A DNA stretch of 64,000 nt from Climacium dendroides (GCA_950106755.1 OX467088.1:8540001-8604000); one strand, 5' to 3'; counted from the first letter of the stretch, positions 11,728 through 23,620 are shown. Numbers and translations are program-made. The notes: generated by a model not told the origin, from the letters alone.

Positions 11728-13168
11728 TACAACCTAAATGTCCAAGGCATCAAATTCTAGTGTTGATAATACTTTGAAGTTAATCAAAACCTAACCAAGT
11801 TACAATTTTAAGTAATTTATATTTTCGAAAAATGTTTTTTGAAGTCTAGTTTTAGCATCACAAGTTTGATTCTAAAAATGAATGATTATGATTTTACTGT
11901 TTAAGATTTTGTACAAGGGGGGTCATTGCAAATGTTGATTTTCTAGTGTCAATCCCTCAAGGACCAAGAAGATACAATGCGTCCTCTTCAAATTTTCAAT
12001 GACAAATTATCAATAGGGTGAAATAAATCTCAATATTTTGAAAACTAAATACTTGTAGAATAACAAGTTGACATACTTGTTGCACTTTCCAATCTTCAAT
12101 ATTTTAATGTGAAAAGTATTTGAAATTTTGTTTAAGAAATGTAATTAAATAGAAAAAGGAGCAAACATAATTTTTTTTTTACAATGAAAGGAATATTAGG
12201 GCTAGAAAAAAACGTTTTCTTGGACATTTCTAATATTTACTTTGTACAAACAAACTAGGAGTGGAGAAAGAATTCAAATTCATATTTTTAGCAATTAGAA
12301 TGATTGTAAATTTTTTGAAGATGTTCCAAACAATATGCTTTTAATATCAATTGTTAAATTTCAAAATTGACACATACATAAATTTCTTAAAATTTTGTAA
12401 GATCCAATTTGGTTAGTTTGGGTTTTCTACTTCTTTTGTTTAAAAATGTGTACAAATTTGAGAGAGTTTTTTTTAATAATTTTTTAAAATTAAAAAATAA
12501 TGCATTTGCCTTAGATACCAGTACATATTTTTGGAAGGATAAAAAAGCATTATTCATCTTTTTATTATTTTTCTTCCCCAAGAGTTGCATTTTTTGCCTA
12601 TAAAGTTGATCATCCAAAATTGTTATAATCTAAATATCCAACAGTTAGTATTTTCTACAATTAATTCTATGTATACTAGAAAAAATAGTTTTTACTTTTG
12701 TATGATTAAGATTTTAAAAAGTTGTTGGGCCTTGAGGGGTTAAAGGGTTCTTAACAAATAAGTCACAAATACACTAGATCTTGGAGAAAAAATCAAATTA
12801 GAAATTCATTTCAAAAAATAGTAGAGGAAATTTTGAAAAGTCACAAAGTGATAGGGATTATCCATATTAGGGCCTTTATCTGCATATTTCTCTGGTGACC
12901 AATTTTTTAGATTTAACATGGAAAAAGAAGATTGAAAGACTTCAAATCACTTTTATAGTTCTAATACCCTCATGATCAAACATTATAATCTTTCAAACTA
13001 CAAGTGATATTGTTGTGTTTTCTTTTTCTATGTGATCTTTAACATGTCTAGTTTGAATTTGTGCAATTACAATTTAGAAAAATTTGATAGAACTTATTAA
13101 ATGTTGAATTTTGTTCAATTTAGAGCAAATTCTAATAAGCTCAAAAATGCCGAGCATTTAGAGGTTAA
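11728..13168. mobile_element. Long TTAA-ended element (copy 2), with a nested element
   Basis: The left edge (ACAACCTAAATGTCCAAGGC) and right edge (complement of TTAACCTCTAAATGCTCGGC) correspond to the ends of the element at 6727-8154. About 200 bp inside the left end and about 200 bp inside the right end align between the two. The middle of this copy is replaced by a separate element at about 11950-12744. There is no coding capacity. Confidence 0.65.
11950..12744. mobile_element. TTAA-type element nested in copy 2
   Basis: The left edge reads TCAATCCCTCAAGGACCAAG. The right edge is the complement of TTAACCCCTCAAGGCCCAAC. Both lie at the points where copy 2 loses similarity to copy 1. The inner sequence is AT-rich. 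The frames of 60-80 codons within it are low complexity and not recognisable. Confidence 0.55.
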
Positions 13169-14591
13169 TGTGCAACATGGTTCCCAAAATTTTGATTTAG
13201 ACCTATCTAAAAGAAGTGGAAAAGAGAAATGATCCTAAGAACAAAAACATTATTTATTTTGGTTGCAAAAAGGATTTCAAGTGAATTTTTCACCTATGGA
13301 AAATGACATGGGCCTTGACTTAAGTTTAAATGCAACTTGGACTCCAACCTATATAAGGAGGTAAGGTACATAACAATGTGGGTGATTGCAAAAAACACTT
13401 GTCCTTTTTTTTTGTCCCCTTGGCCTTGTGAAGGTGTTTTTTTATCCATAACTTTAGTGTCATATGTTAGTTTTATATGAAATTTGAAGTAAAGGAACAT
13501 ATTGTAGTTCTAAACATTGAATTTTTTTAATTCAATTATTTGACTATTTTTACACACACACACACAATTAGGTGTCTACCTTTGCCATGGGGAGGAAGGT
13601 TAGTATTTTTTTCCACCCCAAAATGCGAATTGGACAATTAATATTTGAAGACAAAGGACTTCTATTGAAGTTACACAAGCCTACAAAACAATTTAAAAAA
13701 AAATCGTAATGTATTTATCTTCCACATGTATTCAAAGTGCACTACCTTGGCCCAAGTATAGAGAACACAATTTTTTTTCCAAAAATGCAAATGATTGAAA
13801 AGAAAAATCTTTATATTAGGAAAAATGTCCAATTTTTATTTGATTTATTTGAATTTATTTAATATTTTCTAAAAGTCAAAGTATCTATTTTCTTGGTATT
13901 TTTCATCACTCTTTCTTTTGCATAAATCTTGAAGATAAAAAAAAAAAATTTAGGCATGAATTTCATTAGAAGACATTTGAGGCCTCTAGAACATTGTTTT
14001 AGGTCTGTTTTCAATTCTATTCTCACGCGTGTTCTCATGGCAATAAAAGAATGCAACCAGTTGTTAGAAAATAAAAATTTCTAAAATATAAAAAGAATTG
14101 AAAAAAAAAGTTTTTTTTTCAAATAATGACGTGGCACGATCTTGACCACATCGGATTGCACAATTGGCAGCATTCCCACATAGTCAAGACAGTTTTCAGA
14201 GCTTGGGAACTCGCAGTCTTCCAGAGGCCTCAAATTTCATCTAATGTCACATACACTATTCTGATTTTTTTTATAAATTATCCATATTTTATTTCATTTT
14301 TAAAAATTATTTCAAAAGTCATGGTACTTATTGAAATAGATTGTTTTGAAGCAAAAATGGCAAATGTTTCTTGCAATAATCCATATCCATATTAATCAAC
14401 ATTGCTCAAAAGATGACACTTATATTTGAACCCAAAAGCACTATTTTTTTTCTTAGACATTGATTATATAAGATTTACTCAATCAAAACACGATTAAAAG
14501 TCTAAGAGAGTTTAGAATTGAATTTTGATATATGTACTATTAATACTTTGAAATTATATAATTAAGTCATTTGGTATCCAAATAATGCATG
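13169..14591. other. AT-rich intergenic stretch with a short AC repeat
   Basis: No gene is recognised. A short (AC)n run lies at about 13552-13566. The 89-codon plus frame at 14126-14395 has a less AT-rich first third, but no domain that I can name. Confidence 0.45.
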
Positions 14592-15544
14592 TTAATCCCT
14601 GAAGGACCATGACCATGTTTTCACCAAAACGCTCCAAAATTGCCATTTCTAGTACAAGCACCAAATTCTAAAAAAAATACTTTTGAACACATGTAACCAT
14701 AGGATCTTGTGTAGATTGCAAGATATTAATGTTTGAAGTGACAAAATCCCTTTTTGGCCTTGCAAAAAACCAGGCAGTTGTACTTCACAATGTCACTTTG
14801 TATGAAAAAATATCCAAAATGGTGGTGCTTTTTTGAATTCATTCTTCAGGGCAAGTTGGATACATTCTTGAAAAGTTTCAGATCATTTGGAATTGTATAA
14901 CATATAGGAAAAAAATAGTAAGTAGAAAGAAGTAGAGAATGATTTAAAATGCAAAATTGTTTACAATTTATTTATGAACTTGAAAAATGTCAATTCCAAT
15001 GGTTGAAATATTGTAATTAACAATCTACATCCTATGATTTTATTTTATTTCCAAAAATATTCAAAATTGAATAAAATAAAGGACCTCAAAGTTTATTTTG
15101 GAGTAGATAATCCATAATTGCCTAGAAACTAAAACTCATAACTTTTGAGTTTTGACTCATTGATCAAAATGATTAAAAGCTTTTCATACACACACATATA
15201 CATACATGTACATACATATGTGTATGTATGTATGCATGTACATATGTATATATACACATATATATGTGTGTATAACTTTAGAAAAACAATTTCAAATTTT
15301 TGCTTCTAAAAAAATGATTCTTTTATCTACCCAAACTACCCATTTACAAAAGAAAAGTAACATATTCGGTCATAGCTTTTGACTCATATTTCCAAATATC
15401 ATGAAATTTAGTGCATATGAAAGATATTCCTTGTCCCCACCTTCTATTAAAATTTCAGACTTAAATATGAAAATATCTAGTCATATATATGTGCCCAAAA
15501 TTTCTATATTGCCAAAAAATGCATGCTAGTCCTTTAGGGGTTAA
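14592..15544. mobile_element. TTAA-ended element, about 0.95 kb
   Basis: The left end is TTAATCCCTGAAGGACCATG. The right end is the complement of TTAACCCCTAAAGGACTAGC. The left interior (CAAAATTGCCATTTCTAGTAC onward, then AGGATCTTG) is shared with the copies starting at 51203 and 58401. An alternating purine-pyrimidine microsatellite is embedded at 15186-15271. Confidence 0.75.
15186..15271. repeat. CA/TG/TA microsatellite, partly palindromic
   Basis: A run of alternating purines and pyrimidines built of ACAT, GTAT and ATAT units. The left half is largely the complement of the right half, so it can fold on itself. Confidence 0.85.
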
Positions 15545-17149
15545 AATGCTCAATTGTAATTAGTGATGATTTCAAATGTGCATACTTTAATACTTGATTT
15601 TGTTCGCCACACCAATATTATCAGGTAGAGTTTACTTGAAGTATTATTTATTAGTTGATATATGCCTATATGACCTTAAAATATCACACCTTGAAGAATG
15701 TCTATAACTTTACCCATGGCTACATTGTTGCAAAGTAAAATAGCCCTTAGAGAGAATGATTTTAGATCTTTCTAAAGGTGCTTCAAACATGCACATATAA
15801 GGACATTGATTTTTTTTTCACTTTTTAAAAAATTTATGATTTTCATTTGCCTATAATTATAAAATAATATATTTTATTGTAATTTTGACTCTGCTTATAT
15901 ACATCAATTTAATTGAACCATCAGTTTAAGTCTTTCTACTTTAGCAACCAATCACCATTTAGAAACCACTTGCAAGATTTAAGGTAAGAGACCCTATTTG
16001 TATCATGTGCTGCTTTGTAGCTATTATATATCAATGAAGTACATTTGAAAATTTGAAATCTACATTGTTGATACATGATACATAGTGGCACAAATAGTGT
16101 ACCTTTTGAATTGTCTCACAAATACCAATTCTCAATTCACTTTACCAATTACCTTTTCAAATAAAATTTTGATTATAAACCAATGAAAAGTTAGAAATTT
16201 ATTTGGAAGGGTACTTGATGGAATCACTTGAGAATGTCTTTACCTTAGAGAATAGAACACATACTACCCATCCCCATCATTTCTTTGTAGCTTTCCAACT
16301 TTACTCCTTCACATATTCATGGGAAAGATTAGATGGGTCATTCATATATATATCTCAAGGGGTGCACTCTTTTTTTGATGTTAGCATGCGAACAAAACTT
16401 CGGCCCCCTATTTATTTTTCGAATTTTAAATAAAATTAAATGAAAAAAATATAAATAGATTTTTCTACTTTAAAAGTTTATGTTTTGAACTATTGATATT
16501 TTATTTGTTAATAATAATTAGTTACAAATTTTTGAACTAAAAAGATACACTATAGAACTAAAAATAACTTTTACATCCCCTATATTATATAAGAAAAAAT
16601 TGTCTAAAAAATGAACAAAAAATTCCTAAAAATAAATCTCTATTGAAAGCTCATTTTGAGTTGAATATTGATGCAATGGTCATCTAAATGCGTTCTCTAA
16701 AAATATTTGAGTTAAAAAAACATGCCATTTTAGTGCATTTTTAACCTCTTCTAAAAATCATTCCATATTTTATTTGAGTTTGAAAATTTGGGAGTAGAAT
16801 CCTATAGTCATTAGTAAACAATGCTCAAAATTTGAAGTTAAAATTATAGTTTATTAGAAACCACTTGTTTGCACATAGTTTGTTGTAGTAGAACTAAGTG
16901 CACCCCTCGGGATATATATTCACCAAACAATGGCAACAAGACTAAATAAAATTGGAAGCTCTCCAAGATTCTTTAAATTTCAAACCAAAGTTTCAAAGAT
17001 GAAGCTAAAAACTATGAAACAAGTATTGGCCTCCTATTTTATTTATTTTTTAAATAAAGAAGGGAACATATCAAATTGGTGTATTGTGAGTCGATTCATT
17101 TTTCCAAATTGTTGGTTGAAATCTGGACTTCAAACAAATTAACAATCAT
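15545..17149. other. AT-rich intergenic stretch
   Basis: No gene, RNA or mobile element with clear ends is recognised. Confidence 0.5.
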
Positions 17150-17566
17150 TACAATAGAACTTTTCTAAGGCAATGACCTCTCTAAAGTGATGGAATATTG
17201 ATTGCTTGGTCCCACACAAGGCCCAATTTCAGACATACAAATCAAAGAAGTTCTTTGAGAATGCCATATTTAACTACTTTTGGACTTTGCAAAGTCCAAA
17301 ATTGGTAAAGGGACATCTAAGACAGTTGTAGATTTTGATTTCTATAGATTTTAGGAATCTAGATATGATATAGATTTTGGACTAGGTGGTTTGAAAAATG
17401 TACAACAAGTTTAGATTTTAGATATCTATGACAACCGGAGATCTCCCGTTGGACAAAGTCCAAAATTCCCTGAAAAGTCCAAAAGTAGTTAAATATGGCA
17501 TGAGATTTGTAAGCATGGAGATTTGAGCCTAGTCCTATGGCTATTATTTTAAAAATTTCTATTGTA
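17150..17566. mobile_element. Foldback MITE, pogo-like (family D, copy 2), interrupted
   Basis: The ends read TACAATAGAACTTTTCTAAG and the complement of TACAATAGAAATTTTTAAAA, as in the copy at 1830-2216. The phrase GGCAATGACCTCTCTAAAGT is shared with that copy. The palindrome is broken near its centre by a second element at 17262-17500. Confidence 0.7.
17262..17500. mobile_element. MITE nested in family D copy 2
   Basis: Inverted ends of about 27 bp start TGCCATATTTAACTACTTTT on each strand. The flanks read TGAGA on both sides (17257-17261 and 17501-17504 plus overlap), matching a short target duplication within the sequence TTTGAGATT present in the uninterrupted family D copy. It is about 239 bp long and non-coding. 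Confidence 0.7.
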
Positions 17567-17657
17567 TATCAAAAAAATTCTATTTTTAAATAAAATTACA
17601 AGGAATGGTTGAAGATCATCAATGAAAAACATGCCCCTATAAAAAGCTACACATACC

Positions 17658-17989
17658 AAGGTAGGAGGTCTATAAATCGCCCACTCAAGAGCTGAAATTG
17701 AATTTTGGGGAGGTAAAACTTCTTGAAATATTTTTCAGTAAATTCTCCTTAAAAGACAAGTAGAATTGGCATTGAATCCAAGTCGTTTCATATTATTTGG
17801 AGCTTTGTGGAATTAGTTATGAAATTTTGAAGTTAAAGTGACACATGCCTCTGAAATCATCCACCTCTTGAAATGTACATTCTTTGTACATTGCTAAAGG
17901 CTGTGAAAAAGCAACATGTACAAATAGTGTACATTTGAAGAGGTGGGTGATTATAGAGCACATGTGTTTAGAACCTCCAATCCTACCTT
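17658..17989 (+). mobile_element. MITE family E, copy 1 (332 bp)
   Basis: It starts AAGGTAGGAGGTCTATAAAT and ends CCTCCAATCCTACCTT, giving short inverted ends. It matches the reverse complement of 53575-53905 over its whole length. An internal imperfect hairpin (about 17867-17932) is shared with that copy. There is no coding capacity. Confidence 0.7.
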
Positions 17990-18289
17990 AATTCGTTGGG
18001 CTCAAACTATTCCTTGCTAAACACTAGTTGGAAGAAGTTGCCACATAACATTGTATAATCAAGCAATCATGGTCCTCAATCCCCATGTTCCAAAAGTACT
18101 TATTACACGTATAGTGTACTTACATAACATTTACTAGCACTCAAGGCTTTTGCCCTCCCCTAAATAGAATGACATGAAATATTCCACATCATTTCATTCA
18201 AATGTAGCTAAGGGGACACTTGTTGCAATTTGTCAAAACTCATTGTTGGGTGCTAAGTTGCAATTGCACATTGCAGTTACTAGAGAATT
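17990..18289. other. Intergenic stretch
   Basis: No gene is recognised. A phrase near 18034 (GCCACATAACATTGTA) resembles part of the tandem units at 19575-20165. Confidence 0.4.
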
Positions 18290-18563
18290 AAGGTAGGTCC
18301 ATCCAAATGTGCCACTGACCTTAAATTGCCATTTATAGTATATGTACATCTCCAAAATCAGTTTTGTACCTATGTGGAAGAAATTCTTTCAGAACCAAAC
18401 TTTGTTCTTTAATAGCTTTTGCATACAGTACCCAAATGCCACGTTCTCTAGTGCGTTGGAACCTCCTTTCACTTGCCAACAAGAAAATATGAAAATTTGA
18501 CCAGTTCAATAATAGAAAATAGGCTCAGTAGCAAAAAGTGGAGGTTTTGGGTGTACCTATGTT
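18290..18563 (+). mobile_element. MITE family F, copy 1 (274 bp)
   Basis: The element runs from AAGGTAGGTCCATCCAAATG to its inverted partner GGTGTACCTATGTT. A second copy of exactly the same length lies at 24739-25012 in the same orientation. Most positions are identical by eye (for example CACTGACCTTAAA, TACATCTCCAAAATCAGTT and CCTCCTTTCACTTGCCAAC). It is non-coding. Confidence 0.75.
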
Positions 18564-18724
18564 AAGTACAACAAATAAACCTACAACCAAAATAGTAACT
18601 TCAAACAAAATGGCAAGGAATTCATCGAGACCAATATTTTCAATGGAATAATTTCCTCACTTAGTTCACAAAGTCATTTATGTTCTATATTTTAAAAAGA
18701 AGAGACAAATCTTTACATACACAT

Positions 18725-19274
18725 AGGGTGGTAGGAGGTAGAACAACCGATGTGGGATATGTAAATTAGAATTTGTAGTTTTTCAACCACTCATAATTAA
18801 GTCAAAACTAGGAATCATGTTTGAAGTAGAATTTCAAACCTCATTTAGGCATAGTATAATAACTTTTTTTCAAAAAACTTTGCACTAAAACAAGCTAGTA
18901 AATTAAGTTAAGTTTCATCTCCAAAAATCCGTTTGTGATTTTGAGTCTCCAATGAAAAGTTATTAACAAACTTCAAAGAGGGGTTGGAAGGAATATTTTC
19001 TTTGACATTTTCAAACATCCTCTCTAAAATTTGTCCATAACTTTTTATTGGAGGTTTGAAATCTCAATATATTTTTGGAGATGAAACTTAGCTTAATTTA
19101 TCAACTTTTTTTAGTTCAAAATTTTTGAAAAAAAGTTATTATACTATGCCTAAATGTGGTTTGAAATTCTACTTCAAACACAATTTCTAATTTTGACTTA
19201 ACTATGAGTGGTTGAAAAACTACAAATTTCAATTTACATATCCCACATGGGTTGTTCTACCTCCTATCACCCCA
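18725..19274. mobile_element. Large foldback element with ~265-bp arms
   Basis: The left arm begins GGGTGGTAGGAGGTAGAACA. The right arm, read from the opposite strand, begins GGGGTGATAGGAGGTAGAAC and follows the left arm almost to the centre near 19000. Shared phrases include TGTGGGATATGTAAATT, GTAGTTTTTCAACCACTCAT and AAGTTTCATCTCCAAAAAT. Arm identity is roughly 85% by eye. There is no open frame of note. It may be a foldback MITE or the result of an inverted duplication. Confidence 0.75.
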
Positions 19275-19574
19275 TTTGTATATATGGAGCTTCTCTTCTC
19301 TCTAGAATATTCAAACTAAGCTCTTGATGTCAAATGGTTAAATTATTTTGGTACATTATTCAATGAATTGTTTAGATATTTTACTAACATCCATCTTTCT
19401 TTGCTATTTGTCCGTTGTATGTTCAGTCCTAAAATCAGCATAAAAATGGAGCTCACCACAAACATACTACCACTGTCCTGGTACTGAAGCATAGAATAAT
19501 GATGTGAATGAATTTTGTAGATGAGCACTGCGGAGAGGAAAAGGCAGTCACTACGAATGCTACTGAATGTTATG

Positions 19575-20165
19575 TTACTAAGACAATTTTCATTCACTGT
19601 AGAGATCTCCATTTCAAGGATGCAAAAAACACTAACTTAGTTAGAATACTTTGCCACATAACATTTGTACAATTAGACAATGATCCTCCCCCTTGCTGCA
19701 AAGCTATGTATCATGCCCCATTCGACACGTGGGAGGAACTTTCAATTAATTTAAGGATTGAGGTTGGCCGAGGAGCCATCAATAAAAAAAAATTCTCCTC
19801 TTCTCTCTCCCTTATCCTTTTTCACGGAAAAAGGACGATAAAAACAAGAAGGAGAATCAACAAGATAACTTTGTTCAATGTAGAGATGCCCATTTCAAGG
19901 GCACAAAAACATTGGTCCAAAGACACTCCCACACATAACATTTGTACAACCAAGCAATGATCATTCCACGAAACAAAGCAAACGTACTACTTCGGATCCT
20001 CCTCAATAGTGGCCTACTAGGAACTTTCAGCTAACTAAAGGATGGGTGTTGGGTGTTGTGGAGCCATCAAAAAGACAATTTTGTTCACTGTAAGGATCCC
20101 TATTTCAGGGACACAAAAAGGGCCTCTCATTTCAAGGATGCAAAAAGGACCTCACATCTCATCGG
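19575..20165 (+). repeat. Three diverged tandem units
   Basis: Units begin near 19578, 19862 and 20071 with the phrase AAGA(C/T)AA(T/C)TTTGTTCACTGTA or a close variant, followed by CCATTTCAAGG and CAAAAA. The first two also share ACATAACATTTGTACAA and CAATGATC. The 150-codon frame at 19508-19960 is a translation of these repeats and not a recognisable protein. Confidence 0.6.
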
Positions 20166-20580
20166 AGATGCCCCCATTGGTAACCCATGTTATGCACCCG
20201 GTGGTGAAAAGCCTCTTGACGTTGCACATCAGCCGTCAGCTTGACGACGGGGCGGCGGAGTCCGGAACCATCGAGTGCACCATCCGTCTGTCCGTCCGTC
20301 ACCCCTCAACGGGCTCTCATTCCTTCCATGGAGCCCCTGCTCTTATTATTCCTTTGAGGCGAGCATGGAAATGGGCTGACAGGCAGACACCTTAAGTACC
20401 TCTCGAGCATTCCCTGTGCAACAGGGGCCATTTATTGAGGGAATGCTGGCTGCTTGGACACTGTTTCGCAACCCGCCCGCCTCGTTTTTCAATCCTCGGG
20501 AAATTCCATGGTATGATCGCTAGATATTGAAGCGACGAATCCTGTTAACTTACAGTACGGTAGTATGCTCTTAAAGCAAC
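20166..20580. other. Small GC-rich patch without a recognised gene
   Basis: Composition is clearly richer in G and C than the flanks. A short inverted repeat (GAGCATTCCCTG around 20405 and its partner AGGGAATGCT around 20440) is present. The 117-codon frame at 20042-20395 spans the repeat edge and this patch. No domain is seen. It could be a remnant exon or promoter-like sequence. Confidence 0.35.
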
Positions 20581-20589
20581 CATTTAAGG

Positions 20590-20930
20590 GCTGGTCTGCC
20601 TTTTTCATAGGTTTTCGTGGTCAAAAGTATTTTTATATCATTTTTTAGAAAAAGAAAAATAGACATGGTGCCTAACACAAGTGGTTTTGTATTTTTTCAA
20701 GCATTTTTGAATTACTTATAGATTTTCAAAGATTTGGGATACAGGCAAGCACCTATTTGTGACTTGAGGTCTCCCTAGGTGTAAAGAGATGTGCAGAAAT
20801 CAAAGACTATAATTGGCTATTGCAATAGAAAAAAGTAGATTTTTCTAGATGCATTCAATTGCTAAAGTGGTCCATTCAAGGATCACCTCATCTCTATTCT
20901 GTCCCCCAAACTAAGGTTCATTTGAAGGAG
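20590..20930 (-). repeat. Dispersed repeat family R, inverted copy
   Basis: The reverse complement matches the blocks at 155-850. Shared features are the CACCTATTTGTGACTTGAGGT phrase, the AACACAAGTGGTTT phrase and the GGTCCATTCAAGGATCACCT phrase. The outer boundary is unclear. Confidence 0.55.
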
Positions 20931-22016
20931 ATGGTCTATTTTACAACACGTTACGAGCCTCCTTGGAGCATCGTTGCCACAAGCATTTACAAAACTGGCT
21001 AAAATTTGCTCCACTGCTGCTTAAAATTTCCAGTGGTTGTAGTAGAGGTATCCATTTTCAATCAGGTATCCATATGCAATTTGTAGGGTGCTCTATTTCC
21101 CACCAAGACTGGATTCAATTTCCAACCAAGCCTTGGAATGCATTCCAACTAATAAGGTCATGGGATATATCACAAAGTAGTGATCAAGAAAGCAAGAAGT
21201 AGCGAGCATGAAAGTGATTTGGCTAAGATTGGAATTATGTACATTGGAGGAAATCCTTGGAAAAATGAGATTTTAACCAAGGTTGCAACAAAACAATAGA
21301 ATTCAATAGCCCATTTACAACTTCCTCCACATTGGAATTAGCATCTGTTCAGTCCGTTTTGTGTTATAATACTCCCAATACTCCTTTACAACTTACAAAG
21401 TCTTTTATTTATTTTTATTTTTTAATTCAACACTACCCACTCTCAAGATAGCCAAAGTTGATGCATGTTTGTCTTGAAGGTAACATATTGCACTGAAGTC
21501 CATAAACTAGTTTTGAGATCACTGATTACCACCATGGAACGGCCAAATCCCTGCATCCCGGACACTACGGGCAACATCCTCACCACCGTAAAAACGGGAC
21601 GGGTGCTCCAAATGTAAAAAATTTGGATGTAGACTTCATAGACTGATCATGACTTTTTTTTTTAAAATTTCTTATGAAGTGTGAAAGTGGTGATATAGAA
21701 CATTGTAGCAGTGCTCCAAATTTCAACGTTCATCCACATATTGGTTAAAAATATCACATTCCCATATATCACATATCTATAATTCTATCTTCATCCACAA
21801 TCTGGCAATTCTATGTAAGTTTTTTTTTTTTTTCTTTGAATTTGATGCCAGTGGATCGATGAGCAGGCATGTGACACTTCCTGGAATCAAAACATGCAAA
21901 TTGTTGAAAAAAAACAAAAACAAAAAACAAACATGCCAATTGACAGTACTACTGTACATGAAAGAGGGAGCCTCAGCAATTACTGAGTTACTGTAGTTTT
22001 TTTTGTTTTTCTGGGA
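20931..22016. other. Intergenic stretch with dispersed repeat fragments
   Basis: No gene is recognised. The part near 21660-21790 is the reverse complement of about 1550-1640. A poly-T run (about 21820-21833) and A-rich runs are present. Confidence 0.45.
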
Positions 22017-23030
22017 TGGACGGTGACCATAGAATTTGGATCTCTTCTATTAAGGCAGGTGGTTTGGTTTGGTTTGTTTTGTTTGTCACATTGAGATCTC
22101 CTGGACCATGCATCCCTCACTTGTGTGCTTGGTACCGTCGGAAAGCCCTCGGCGAGGAGGGGTGCACCGGCTTGGTTCTGTGGTGTTCGGACGTACGGTG
22201 TGAAAGTTGTGCATTTTCAAGTTATTTTTGGTTCTAGAATATTAGAAAATTACTTTTACTCATATTTTGGTCGCAATCTTGGTACCGTTGGAAAGCCCTC
22301 GGCGAGGAGGGGTGCACAGGCTTTGTTTCGTGGCGTTTGAACTCACGGTGTGAAAGTTATTGAATTTTGAAGTATTTTTATGAACTAAAAAATTAAAAAA
22401 ATATTTTTTCTTATATTTTGGTCACAATTTTGGTACCATCGGAAAGCTCTTGGCAAGGAGGGGTGCACAGGCTTGGTTTTGTGGCATTTTGACTCACGAT
22501 GAGAAAGTTATGGATTTTTTAGTTGTTTTTTATTTTTATTAAAAAATTAGAAAATTACTTTTATTTTTGTTTTGATTGTGGCAACGCTGCAGGGCACTCT
22601 AGTCTCTTCTATTAAGACAGGTGGTTTGTTTTGTTTGTTTGTTTTGTTTTGTTTTGTTTGTCACGTTGAGATCTCCCGGATTGTGCGTCCCCCGGTCGCG
22701 TGCTTGGTACCGTTGGAAAGTCCTCGGCGAGGAGGGGTGCACCGACTTGGTTTTGTGGCATTCCGACTCACGGTGAGAAAGTTATGGATTTTTGAGTTGT
22801 TTTTGGTTCTTAAAAAATTAGAAAATTACTTTTTCTTATGTTTTGGTCACAATTTTAGTACAGTCGGAAAGTTCTCGGCAAGGAGGGGTGCACAGGCTTG
22901 GTTTCATGGCATTCCAACTCACAATGAGAAAGTTATGGATTTTTGAGTTGTTTTCAGTTCTAAAAAAATTAGAAAATTACTTTTACTTCTGTTTTGATTG
23001 TGGCAACACCACAGGGTACTCTAGTTAAAA
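22017..23030 (+). repeat. Tandem array of ~150-bp units in a higher-order block
   Basis: Five units contain GGTACCGT(C/T)GGAAAG followed by CTCGGCGAGGAGGGGTGCAC or a close variant, at about 22131, 22281, 22432, 22706 and 22856. Spacing is 150-151 bp inside two groups. A longer block starting at TCTCTTCTATTAAG repeats from 22037 to 22608. Plus-strand translation keeps a GKPSARRGA phrase in most units. One unit is 151 bp and breaks the frame, so coding is doubtful. The array has GC-rich cores in AT-rich spacers. Confidence 0.75.
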
Positions 23031-23620
23031 TGAAAAACCCCAGAGGGAAATTTTAAAAACCAATTAAATAATGTAGGTTTTTTTTGTTTTTTTTGAAGGA
23101 CGGTGACCATTGGATAAATTAGAAAAACCTAGAGGGAAAAATAACCAATCAATTAATTAATTACTATAGTTTAGTGTGTTTTTTAAGAACGGTGACCATT
23201 CAATGAAAATGAAAAAAAAAATGAAAAATGAAAAAATAGAGGAAAAAATAACCAAACAATCAATGAATTATTGTATTTTTTTTCCTTAATTTTTAACCCT
23301 TAAATGTCAAGGCACACGTTTTGTGTCCGATGAATGATAAAGAATCTCTCCATGCAAGACAGAAGTGTAACTATTCATCTTCCAAATTTTCTGTGAAAAG
23401 TGAACGTCTTCTACAGTAGTTTGTCTTCCAGTGAGTGTTTTTTCATTTTTTTAAGCCAACAATTCACACGGTACCCAAACAAATGATTTCCAAGGTGACC
23501 GGCTCGTCCTTTAAGGGTTAAATAACGGTGGCCATTGAATTAAAAATAAATAAAAAAATTTAAAACAAAAAAAAACAAAAAACAAACAGAGGGAAAAAAC
23601 CCCTAAGTACTGTAAGTGAC
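23031..23620. repeat. Degenerate repeat flank with GACGGTGACCAT motif
   Basis: The phrase ACGGTGACCATTG(G/A), followed by A-rich sequence and AGAGGGAAAAA, recurs at about 23100, 23189 and 23525, and just before the tandem array at 22018. This suggests an older array. It is interrupted by the MITE at 23293-23521. Confidence 0.5.
23293..23521 (+). mobile_element. Short TTAA-ended MITE (229 bp), best copy
   Basis: The left end is TTAACCCTTAAATGTCAAGG and the right end is the complement of TTAACCCTTAAAGGACGAGC. TTAA is present at both edges. Related copies are at 6427-6597 (inverted), 8419-8630, 41877-42098 and about 53205-53570 (interrupted). The terminal bases match those of the long TTAA elements, so the two size classes probably use the same transposase. 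Confidence 0.75.

Noticed and set aside
22572..22946. 124-codon frame in the tandem array
   Set aside because: The apparent protein repeats are the translation of the DNA repeat, and one unit breaks the frame.
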